This document shows, piece by piece, positions 8,550 through 15,553 of a stretch of 64,000 bases of DNA. Position 1 is the first letter of the stretch, and each line of letters opens with the position of its first letter. This DNA is from an uncultured Pelagibacteraceae bacterium. GTDB lineage: Bacteria > Pseudomonadota > Alphaproteobacteria > Pelagibacterales > Pelagibacteraceae. The notes under the pieces were generated by a model, which worked only from the letters and a program-made list of their open reading frames with translations, had not been told where the DNA came from and ran no database searches. The position numbers and the translations under genes are program-made. Where the stretch lies: assembly GCA_902601895.1 (NCBI GenBank), contig CACKOU010000003.1, positions 50,664-114,663 of the forward strand. The letters are read 5' to 3'.

Positions 8550-9248
8550 ATGATTAGCTTTATTATTCCTACTTTAAACGAGAAGAATAATATTGATCTA
8601 ACAGTACAAAAAATAGAAAAAAGTATTAGTGAGCAAGAATCATATGAAATTATTTTTGTAGATGATAAAAGTACAGATGGTTCGTTGGAAAAAATTAAAA
8701 AATTAAGTAAAAATAACAATAATATAAATTATGTAATACCAAAAAAAAAAATGGGCTTAGGAAATGCATTAAGTTTAGGTCAAAAAGTTTCAAAAGGAGA
8801 TTATATTTTTTTTTTAGATTGTGATAACTCAATTAATCTTCAGGATTTAATTAAGATAAAAAATTCAAAACAAAAAAATAAACTTGTCATTGGTAGCCGT
8901 TATCTTAAAAACTCAAGAATTAACGGAGTAAATTTTTTAAAAGTATTTATGAGTAGATTTTTAAATTTTATTTTATCAAAATATTTAAGTATATCAGTGC
9001 GAGATATTTCGCACTCATGCAGAATATTTCCTAAATCTATTTTTTTAAAAACTAAAAATTTAAAGCATCCAGTCTTTTTTTGGGAACATTCTTTATACTG
9101 TGATCGGAAAGGTCTTAATATTATAGAAATTCCGATTAAATTTGACGAAAGGAAGAGTGGCAAAACAAAAAATTCATTTTTTTCACTAATTAAAAATATT
9201 TGCTTTGCCTTTTTTTCAATAATAAATTTAAAATTTAAATATAAATGA
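8550..9248 (+). CDS. Glycosyltransferase family 2 (dolichol-phosphate-mannose-synthase-like)
   Basis: 232 residues, a GT-A fold: IIPTLNEKNNI at the start, then FVDDKSTDGS near residue 37 and FLDCDNSINL near 90 in the position of the metal-binding DxD. The arrangement and the later KFDERKSGKTKNSF resemble the polyprenyl-phosphate sugar transferase group (DPM1/ArnC-like), which end with RxxGxSK. It lacks the C-terminal transmembrane pair of ArnC. Probably transfers a sugar to a lipid carrier or glycan; donor unknown. Its stop codon is only 2 bases before tRNA-Leu. Confidence 0.8.
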   Translation: MISFIIPTLNEKNNIDLTVQKIEKSISEQESYEIIFVDDKSTDGSLEKIKKLSKNNNNINYVIPKKKMGLGNALSLGQKVSKGDYIFFLDCDNSINLQDLIKIKNSKQKNKLVIGSRYLKNSRINGVNFLKVFMSRFLNFILSKYLSISVRDISHSCRIFPKSIFLKTKNLKHPVFFWEHSLYCDRKGLNIIEIPIKFDERKSGKTKNSFFSLIKNICFAFFSIINLKFKYK

Positions 9249-9250
9249 AA

Positions 9251-9337
9251 GGGCGAATGGCGGAATTGGTAGACGCGTTGGACTCAAAATCCAATAGTAG
9301 CAATACTGTGAGAGTTCGATTCTCTCTTCGCCCACCA
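9251..9337 (+). tRNA. tRNA-Leu (anticodon CAA)
   Basis: Class II tRNA of 87 bases. The acceptor stem GGGCGAA pairs with TTCGCCC; the anticodon stem TTGGA/TCCAA encloses CTCAAAA, giving CAA (reads UUG). A long variable arm and the T-loop GTTCGATTC are present, and the 3' CCA is encoded at 9335-9337. It lies 2 bases after the GT2 stop and 5 bases before the next start codon. Confidence 0.97.
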
Positions 9338-9342
9338 ACTGT

Positions 9343-11052
9343 ATGAATTTAAAAAAAATTAACAATTTAACTGAATTATTTTTTGAAAAATTTAACAGTC
9401 AAAGTAATAAAGATAAAATTTTACTATCAACATTAGGAAATAAAAAAAGGAATTATTCTTGGCAGCAAACTTTCAATTTTATAAATTTATTATCAGGTGA
9501 AATAAAAAAAATTCTGTCAAAGGGGGATAGATGTCTATTAATTTCTGAAAACCGACCAGAGTGGTTTATTACAGATATTGCTATTATGTTGTCTGACGGA
9601 ATAACAGTTCCTGCATACACCACCTATTCAGAAAAAGATTACAACTATATTATAGATGATTGTACCCCTAGTATTATTTTTGTCTCTAACATTGAACAAT
9701 TTAATAAATTAAAAAATATTATTAATAAAAAAAAGTTTATAAAAAAAATATTTTCTTTTGAAAATTTGCATAGTACAGAAATTGATTACATTAATTTAGA
9801 AAATTTAATTTTTAATTCCTCTGTAAAAACAGTTAAAATTTTTAAATCAACAGCATTAAGAAAAGATCCATCTTGTATAATTTATACATCAGGTACTCAG
9901 GGTAATCCTAAAGGAGTAATCTTAAGCCATGGAGGTATTTTAAGTAATTGTGAGGGAGCAATTCATATTTTGAGACCATTATTGAAGAACAAAGAAACAA
10001 GTTTTTTAACATGGCTTCCTCTGTCACACTCATATGAGCACACTGTTCAATTTGTTCAAATAACTGTTTCAGCAAGAATATTTTATGCCGAGAGCATTGA
10101 TAAATTAGTAAAAAATATGAGTGATTGTTCTCCAGAAATTATGACTGCAGTGCCAAGATTTTATCAAAATTTGTATCAAAAAATTAATGCAAGTTTCAAA
10201 AAAACTACAGGAATAAAGAAAATTTTAATTAATAAAACTTTAGAATTGGGTTTGAAAAAAATTAAAAAACAAAATTTGAAAATTATTGAAATAATACAAG
10301 ATGCTATTTTAGAGAAATTAGTAAGAAATAAAATAAAAAGACAATTTGGAGGTTCTTTAAAGACTTTTGTTTCTGGAGGAGGTGCTTTAGATAAAGAAGT
10401 TGGATATTTTCTTAATGCTATTGGATTACCAACTTTACAAGGTTATGGTTTAACAGAAACATCACCAGTGGTCAGTTGTAACCCCATTAATGATATCAGA
10501 ATAGAAACTGTTGGAAAACCGTTTGAGGGAAATGAAGTGAAAATAGCTACTGATGGAGAAATATTAGTCAAAGGTGAAAATGTAATGCTTGGTTATTGGA
10601 ACAATAAAGAGGAAACAGACAATGTTTTAAAAAATGGCTGGTTGCATACTGGAGACATTGGAATATTCGAAAATAATTATTTAAAAATCACTGATAGAAA
10701 AAAAGATATAATTATAACCCCAGGAGGAGAGAATATTTCTCCACTTAAAATTGAAAATGAATTAATAAATTTAGAATTTATAGATCAAGCAATAGTGTAT
10801 GGTGACAACAAACCTTATTTAGTAGCTTTAATAGTTTTAAATGAAGAGTTTATAAATATAACAAAAGAAAAAATTGATATGGAAATAAAAAAATTAAATA
10901 TGAAACTCTCAAAAATTGAAAACGTAAAAAAATATTTTATAATAAAAGAGAAATTTTCAATTGAAAATGGAATGATAACACCAACATTAAAGTTAAAAAG
11001 ATATAAAATTATAAATAAATATAAAAATAATTTTGAAAATATTTACGATTAA
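9343..11052 (+). CDS. Long-chain acyl-CoA synthetase (AMP-forming)
   Basis: 569-residue ANL-superfamily ligase. The P-loop is YTSGTQGNPKGV near residue 182 (T in place of the more usual TxTG end), with WLPLSHSYEH following, as in FadD/ACSL long-chain enzymes. GYGLTETSPV is near residue 367 and GWLHTGDIG near 435, then the hinge DRKKDIIITPGGENISP. It activates fatty acids to acyl-CoA through an acyl-adenylate at the membrane surface. Chain length is not readable. It starts 5 bases after tRNA-Leu with no recognisable ribosome site, so it may be read from a transcript that includes the tRNA, or leaderless. Confidence 0.88.
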   Translation: MNLKKINNLTELFFEKFNSQSNKDKILLSTLGNKKRNYSWQQTFNFINLLSGEIKKILSKGDRCLLISENRPEWFITDIAIMLSDGITVPAYTTYSEKDYNYIIDDCTPSIIFVSNIEQFNKLKNIINKKKFIKKIFSFENLHSTEIDYINLENLIFNSSVKTVKIFKSTALRKDPSCIIYTSGTQGNPKGVILSHGGILSNCEGAIHILRPLLKNKETSFLTWLPLSHSYEHTVQFVQITVSARIFYAESIDKLVKNMSDCSPEIMTAVPRFYQNLYQKINASFKKTTGIKKILINKTLELGLKKIKKQNLKIIEIIQDAILEKLVRNKIKRQFGGSLKTFVSGGGALDKEVGYFLNAIGLPTLQGYGLTETSPVVSCNPINDIRIETVGKPFEGNEVKIATDGEILVKGENVMLGYWNNKEETDNVLKNGWLHTGDIGIFENNYLKITDRKKDIIITPGGENISPLKIENELINLEFIDQAIVYGDNKPYLVALIVLNEEFINITKEKIDMEIKKLNMKLSKIENVKKYFIIKEKFSIENGMITPTLKLKRYKIINKYKNNFENIYD

Positions 11053-11155
11053 TAAAAATAATTGTTTAATAAACCCTATTTTACTTAACTTTTTTTAATA
11101 ATATTTTTTTTTTATTTTAAAAAAAAATTTTAAATTTTTTTTTAAAATTATATAT

Positions 11156-11184
11156 TTGACATAACTATTCAAAAAAAATAAAAA
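11156..11184 (+). promoter_or_regulatory. Candidate promoter of the 27-residue basic peptide gene
   Basis: A consensus TTGACA at 11156-11161 followed after 17 bases by TAAAAA at 11179-11184. The -35 is perfect and the spacing ideal; the -10 is weak. The approximately 100 bases before it (11053-11155) are A/T runs with no gene I can see. Confidence 0.45.
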
Positions 11185-11194
11185 AAGAGTATTA

Positions 11195-11215
11195 AACGAA
11201 TCATAAAGATTCGTT
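11195..11215 (+). promoter_or_regulatory. Perfect stem-loop in the 5' leader of the basic peptide gene
   Basis: AACGAATC - ATAAA - GATTCGTT: an 8-bp perfect stem with a 5-base loop, ending 10 bases before the GGGAG ribosome binding site (11226-11230). Its stability in such AT-rich sequence is unusual. It could protect the mRNA 5' end, be a protein-binding site, or tune translation; no run of T follows, so it is not a terminator. Confidence 0.5.
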
Positions 11216-11236
11216 AATAAAAAAAGGGAGCTAAAG

Positions 11237-11320
11237 ATGGCTAAAAGAAGAAAAAAAGCTGCTAAAAAGAAAACTAAGAAAAAAGCTAAGAAAAAAGCTA
11301 AAAAGAAAAAAAGAAGATAA
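11237..11320 (+). CDS. 27-residue Lys/Ala/Arg peptide, histone-tail-like
   Basis: Starts MAKRRKKAAKKK and continues with repeated KKA units to a KKRR end; only M, A, K, R and T are used. It resembles the C-terminal tail of histone H1 and bacterial H1-like proteins. What makes it a real gene: a strong GGGAG Shine-Dalgarno 6 bases before the ATG (rare in this window), a good promoter candidate upstream, a 5' stem-loop, and a clear intrinsic terminator 22 bases after the stop. A role in nucleic-acid binding (nucleoid, RNA or ribosome) is inferred from charge only. Convergent with carD, whose N-terminal tail is similarly lysine-rich. Confidence 0.75.
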   Translation: MAKRRKKAAKKKTKKKAKKKAKKKKRR

Positions 11321-11342
11321 TTAGTATTCTTTTTAATTGATT

Positions 11343-11380
11343 ACGCTTCTCATGGCGATTGCGTGGGAAGCGTTTTTTTT
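11343..11380 (+). terminator. Intrinsic terminator after the basic peptide gene
   Basis: A 10-bp stem, ACGCTTCTCA (11343-11352) with TGGGAAGCGT (11364-11373) including one G-U pair, and an 11-base loop, is followed by eight T. The G/C content of the stem stands out against its surroundings. It runs up to the carD stop codon at 11379. On the minus strand it lacks a T tract, so it serves the plus-strand gene. Confidence 0.85.
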
Positions 11381-12206
11381 ATTCAACTCCTGCCTCTTCT
11401 GTATTTTTTTCTGAATCTTTGACATCTGTTTTAACTACTTGTTTTTCTAAATTTCTTTTTAAAGCTTTATCTAATTTTTTTTGTGAATCTTCTGGACTAG
11501 AATTCATAACTATTTGAAATTCAGCTAAAATTCTTTCATAAGCTTTTTCGAATAATTGTCTTTCACTGTATGATTGGTCAACCATTATATCATCTCCTTT
11601 ATTGAGATCCCTAACAACTTCGGCTAGTTCATATATTTTTCCTGAAGAAATTTTGGCTTCATATTCTTGAGCTCTTCTACTCCACATACTTCTTTTTATT
11701 TTAGGTTTGCCCTTTAATATACTTATGCATTTATTTACCTGATTTATTGTTGCTAGTGGTCTTAAGTGATTTTGTTTATTTACAGGAACCATGCCATTTG
11801 CTTTATCTTTCTCGAATTTAAGTACATATGTCTCAATATCTATACCGCCAATATTCATTTTTTTAAATTCTTGAATTTGCCCTACACCATGTTTGGGATA
11901 AACAACATAGTCTTTTATTTTATATAATCTTTTTTCAGTTTGTTGTTTTTTAACTTTTTTTATCTCAGGCTTTTGTTCATTATTTTTAGGAATTCTTAAT
12001 AAATTTTGTTTTGTTTCATTATCAGCTTTCTTTTCAATATTTTTTGAAATATTTTTTTTCTTTTTTTTAATTATCTTTTGTTTAACTATTTTACTTTTTT
12101 TAGTAACGGGTTTTTTTGTTTTTTTTATTACAATCTTCTTTTTTTTCACTTTAGCTTTTTTATTAAATGTTTTCTTTAAAGTATTTATCAAATTTATTTT
12201 TTTCAT
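11379..12206 (-). CDS. carD: CarD-family transcription regulator with lysine-rich N-terminal tail
   Basis: 275 residues from the ATG at 12206 (a GTG at 12227 would add 7). The CarD/TRCF RNA-polymerase-interacting domain begins with [16 protein letters not shown] near residue 96, and the C-terminal helical DNA-binding part contains [13 protein letters not shown] and DLNKGDD. CarD binds the RNA polymerase beta subunit and stabilises open complexes at promoters. The odd part is the first ~90 residues, extremely rich in Lys with KKKK runs. The start overlaps fdxA by 44 bases, so the first ~14 residues of the tail are encoded over the ferredoxin C-terminus. Last gene of the helicase-terB-fdxA-carD run. 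Confidence 0.88.
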   Translation of the reverse strand: MKKINLINTLKKTFNKKAKVKKKKIVIKKTKKPVTKKSKIVKQKIIKKKKKNISKNIEKKADNETKQNLLRIPKNNEQKPEIKKVKKQQTEKRLYKIKDYVVYPKHGVGQIQEFKKMNIGGIDIETYVLKFEKDKANGMVPVNKQNHLRPLATINQVNKCISILKGKPKIKRSMWSRRAQEYEAKISSGKIYELAEVVRDLNKGDDIMVDQSYSERQLFEKAYERILAEFQIVMNSSPEDSQKKLDKALKRNLEKQVVKTDVKDSEKNTEEAGVE

Positions 12207-12489
12207 CTTTATATTTTTCGTGATCACTAAGAGGATCTTTAGCTTCGGTAATATTTGGCCATATCTCCGAATATTTTTTGTTCAACTCTAACCATTTTTC
12301 GCTACCATTTTCCGTATCCGATATTATAGCTTCAATAGGACACTCAGGCTCACAAACGCCACAATCTATACACTCATCAGGTTTAATTACAAGCATATTT
12401 TTTCCTTCGTAAAAACAATCAACAGGACATACATCTACACATGTGGTGTGTTTGCATTTAATACACTTGTCGTTAACTAGATATGTCAT
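12163..12489 (-). CDS. fdxA: Seven-iron ferredoxin
   Basis: 108 residues, the FdxA type widespread in alphaproteobacteria, carrying one [3Fe-4S] and one [4Fe-4S] cluster. The first cluster region is [18 protein letters not shown] from C9 and the second is [12 protein letters not shown] near residues 40-51. [11 protein letters not shown] is the canonical N-terminus, fixing the start. Low-potential electron carrier in the cytosol; the partner here is unknown. Overlaps terB by 17 bases upstream and carD by 44 bases downstream. FdxA beside carD is a conserved alphaproteobacterial arrangement. Confidence 0.95.
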   Translation of the reverse strand: MTYLVNDKCIKCKHTTCVDVCPVDCFYEGKNMLVIKPDECIDCGVCEPECPIEAIISDTENGSEKWLELNKKYSEIWPNITEAKDPLSDHEKYKDEKNKFDKYFKENI

Positions 12490-12910
12490 TATATAATTTA
12501 ATTTTTTCTTTGATATCTCCTACTATTTTTGTGTCCAAATAGAGAAGTCCTGATAACCTCCTCATTAAATTAGTTTCATACATGTCAGCATTTTTATCGG
12601 AATAAATTATATGCCATAATGCTTCTATAACTATTTTTTTTTCTTCTATGCTTTTATTTTTCACCTCTTTTGTAAAATCTAAAATTTGATTTGCGTCCTT
12701 TTCTTTGATTTCAGCATCTCTAATAATCTCATCTATATTATTTTTATCTGCTCCCATTTCTACCAAAGCCTTTTTGATAATATCTCTTTCCTTTTCTGTA
12801 AAATTTTGGTCAATTTTTGCTGAATGAATTAAAAGAGCTGTAACACTTATTAAAGATAAGTGATTGTTGTTATTTTCTTCTTCTTTTTTTTTAGCAAATA
12901 ATTTGAACAT
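12473..12910 (-). CDS. TerB-family helical protein
   Basis: 145 residues, all-helical by composition. [26 protein letters not shown] near residues 19-44 and a second repeat [23 protein letters not shown] near 95-117 have the TerB pattern of acidic/aliphatic helices with conserved Asp and Glu (DxxxxxxE). TerB-like domains bind metal ions or act as membrane-linked scaffolds; their name comes from tellurite resistance but most chromosomal copies have no proven link to it. Shares one base with the helicase stop/start and overlaps fdxA by 17. It occupies the place where many alphaproteobacteria carry a small S4-domain gene. Confidence 0.7.
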   Translation of the reverse strand: MFKLFAKKKEEENNNNHLSLISVTALLIHSAKIDQNFTEKERDIIKKALVEMGADKNNIDEIIRDAEIKEKDANQILDFTKEVKNKSIEEKKIVIEALWHIIYSDKNADMYETNLMRRLSGLLYLDTKIVGDIKEKIKLYNDISS

Positions 12911-15390
12911 TACTTTATGTTTAACTGGTTTAATATACTAAAAGGGTTATTAGAATAGTCTTTTTTGTCTTGTTTTCGTTTGATATTCTTTTTTAACGGC
13001 AAATATTTCATATACATATTTTTCTCCTTCTCAAAAACTTTATAATTCATTTTTTTGAGTAGTTTTATAAAGTTTATTTTAGAACAACCCAACAAATTTA
13101 ACATTTCAGGGACAACTTTAATTTCATTTTTTTTATCTTTTGCAGAGTTGAAGATCATTAAAAAAAGTCTTTCTAAAATATCTATTCTAACATACATATC
13201 ATCAAATTTTTCAAAACCACACAATAGCATAAAATCTTTATTCGCTGATTTCATTCCTTCTAAAAAATTCAATCCAAATGTAGGAGGAGAAAGTTTTAAA
13301 AATTTATTATTATAACATTTCCATAATAAAATTCTTATGGAGACTGAATTAGGTTTAAATAATCTAAACAAGAAAATATGATATCTGCCAAATTTTACTC
13401 CCAATTTCCTCAATTTTCCTCTATCGTCCTGATTTAACTTATTTAAGTAATCCGATATATCCGATCTTTTTATTACGCCATTATTTTCATAAAGCCTATA
13501 AGCAAGTGCTCTGAGCTCCGAACTCTCATTTTTAATATTTTTAAGTTCAATTAAATTCTCAAGTTCTAATTTAATTTTTTTTTCAATCCAATTACACAGG
13601 AATTCGCTCAATTTTATTTTATCTTCATTCTCAATCATTTCATCAATAATCAAATCAACTTTTGGATTTAGATAATCTGATCCAGGTCTTAGCTGAGCTA
13701 TAGGTTCATTATTCCAAGAAATTTTAAAATCATCTTCTAGTTTTATAAGTTTAGTCTCTATAATTTGTGAAATTCTTTGTATTATTTCTGGCGCAACGTT
13801 CTGTCTAGCAGCTTTTTTTAATGATTTTATATCTGCATCTAAAGCATCAACTTTAAAATCTAGTTGCAGTTTTAGACCTTTTAGTTTTCCTATATATTGA
13901 TTATTAATCAAAACATTTTGGCCTTCAGTAATTTGGGTTTTTAATTCAATGTCTTGTTTTAACCCTTTTGCTAAAACACTTGCTCTCTTATCAATAAATG
14001 TTTTAGTTAACTCTTGATGTAACTTTTCAGATAATTTGTCTTCTAACTCTTTTGTTCTTCCTATCCAAAAGTCTTGATTTTCAACCCAATTAGATTTGTT
14101 TGAAACATACGACCACGTTCTTACGTTAGAAATTCTGTTTGAAATCGAGTCTACATTGCCCTCTAATTTATCGAGCAAAGACAATTGTTCTCTCATGTAA
14201 TGATTAGGTATTTTCTTCTCATTACTATTCAGAAAATTAAAAATTTTATCGACGACTTCAATATGGTGACCATACGTTTTCTTCACAAAATCAGGTATTT
14301 GACAACATTCCCAGAGAACTTTTAAAACTTCAGATTTGTTCTCTATTTTTTCACCTTTTTCTTTAAGAAAGTACTTTAAAACTTTTTCATCTTCGCATTC
14401 TCCTATTCTTCTCAACCAGTCTTTATCAGGACTTTCATCAAGTGAGTTTATTAATAAATGTTTATTATCAAAATTCAATTTAGAGTTTCTCCAAAATATA
14501 TTTTGAATTTCAGGAAATTTATGATTTTCTAGAAGTTCAATTTCATCAGACGAAATTTCATCACAATTTCCAGTTATACCAAAATCTCCATCGTTCAGAT
14601 ATCTACCTGCACGTCCTGCTATCTGTCCGATTTCATTAATTTTTAATCTCCTAATTTTTTTTCCATCAAATTTTTTTAAATTTGAAAAATAAACATGATT
14701 TAAATCCATATTTATTCCCATTCCTATTGCATCAGTCGCAACTAAATAATCCACATCATCTGATTGATATAAGTTTACTTGAGCATTTCTTGTTTTTGGA
14801 CTTAATGAACCCATAACAATTGCCGCTCCACCCTTTTGACGTCTTATAAGTTCTGCTATTGCATAAACTTCTTCTGTTGAAAAAGCTATTATTGCACTTT
14901 TTCTTTCAATTCTTGAAATTTTTTTATGCCCTCCAAATGAAAGCTTTGATAATCTTTTTTTATTTATAAATTCAACATCTTCATCAAGTTTTTGAATAAT
15001 ATTTTTGATAGTATTTGAACCCATTAACATTGTTAATTTTTCACCTCTTAGATTTAATAATCTATCTGTAAAAATATGACCTCGCTCATGATCAGAACAC
15101 ATTTGAATTTCATCAATGCCTACGAAATCTAAAACCTTATCTACAGGCATTGACTCTACAGTACATAAAAAATACTTAGCATTAAGTGGTATTATTTTTT
15201 CTTCCCCTGTAATAAGAGCTACCTTGGAAGCATCTACTTTTTGTATTATTTTATCGTAAACTTCTCTCGCTAAAAGTCTTAGGGGAAATCCTATCATTCC
15301 AGTGTCAAAAGAAAGCATTGTCTCTATTGCTAAAAAAGTCTTACCAGTATTTGTAGGTCCGAGAACTGCAGTTATCTTATTTTTTGACAT
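12910..15390 (-). CDS. SUV3-like superfamily 2 RNA helicase
   Basis: 826 residues. Motif I GPTNTGKT is at residues 11-18, motif II DEIQM near 91, the motif III region LMGSNT near 120, motif V DAIGMGINMDL near 220 and motif VI QIAGRAGRY near 255. This is the SUV3/MTR4-like group found in mitochondria, where Suv3 unwinds RNA for degradation, and in alphaproteobacteria. The C-terminal ~450 residues are poorly conserved and end in a basic segment (KKNIKRKQDKK). Substrate here is unknown; RNA is inferred from the family. First gene of a four-gene operon with terB, fdxA and carD; divergent from the CoA ligase over 163 bases. Confidence 0.85.
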   Translation of the reverse strand: MSKNKITAVLGPTNTGKTFLAIETMLSFDTGMIGFPLRLLAREVYDKIIQKVDASKVALITGEEKIIPLNAKYFLCTVESMPVDKVLDFVGIDEIQMCSDHERGHIFTDRLLNLRGEKLTMLMGSNTIKNIIQKLDEDVEFINKKRLSKLSFGGHKKISRIERKSAIIAFSTEEVYAIAELIRRQKGGAAIVMGSLSPKTRNAQVNLYQSDDVDYLVATDAIGMGINMDLNHVYFSNLKKFDGKKIRRLKINEIGQIAGRAGRYLNDGDFGITGNCDEISSDEIELLENHKFPEIQNIFWRNSKLNFDNKHLLINSLDESPDKDWLRRIGECEDEKVLKYFLKEKGEKIENKSEVLKVLWECCQIPDFVKKTYGHHIEVVDKIFNFLNSNEKKIPNHYMREQLSLLDKLEGNVDSISNRISNVRTWSYVSNKSNWVENQDFWIGRTKELEDKLSEKLHQELTKTFIDKRASVLAKGLKQDIELKTQITEGQNVLINNQYIGKLKGLKLQLDFKVDALDADIKSLKKAARQNVAPEIIQRISQIIETKLIKLEDDFKISWNNEPIAQLRPGSDYLNPKVDLIIDEMIENEDKIKLSEFLCNWIEKKIKLELENLIELKNIKNESSELRALAYRLYENNGVIKRSDISDYLNKLNQDDRGKLRKLGVKFGRYHIFLFRLFKPNSVSIRILLWKCYNNKFLKLSPPTFGLNFLEGMKSANKDFMLLCGFEKFDDMYVRIDILERLFLMIFNSAKDKKNEIKVVPEMLNLLGCSKINFIKLLKKMNYKVFEKEKNMYMKYLPLKKNIKRKQDKKDYSNNPFSILNQLNIK

Positions 15391-15553
15391 ATCAACTTTT
15401 AGTATGATCTTTTTTTGGCCTACTATATTTTGTTGCTCAAAAAGAACAAAAATAGACTAAAACTAGTCCGAATCAGATAGGAAAAAGTTCTCATTTTCAA
15501 TTTTTATCAACTAAGGTTAGCATAAATTTTACAATATAAATATAAATTTTTTA
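15391..15553. promoter_or_regulatory. Divergent promoter region, helicase / acetoacetyl-CoA synthetase
   Basis: 163 gene-free bases between two divergent starts, long for this window. It contains a small inverted repeat GACTA-AAAC-TAGTC (15455-15468) and a TACAAT-like -10 shortly before the ATG at 15554. I see no ORF or tRNA in it. It must hold at least two promoters, whose exact positions I cannot fix. Confidence 0.35.

Noticed and set aside
8189..8719. 176-codon minus-strand frame across the epimerase/GT2 junction
   Set aside because: Hydrophobic-looking only because it is the complement of Lys/Asn-rich codons; both genes on the plus strand are solid.
12473..12910. TerB protein as evidence of a tellurite-resistance or phage-defence cluster
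   Set aside because: No TerC, TerD or TerZ partners; it sits in a housekeeping operon.
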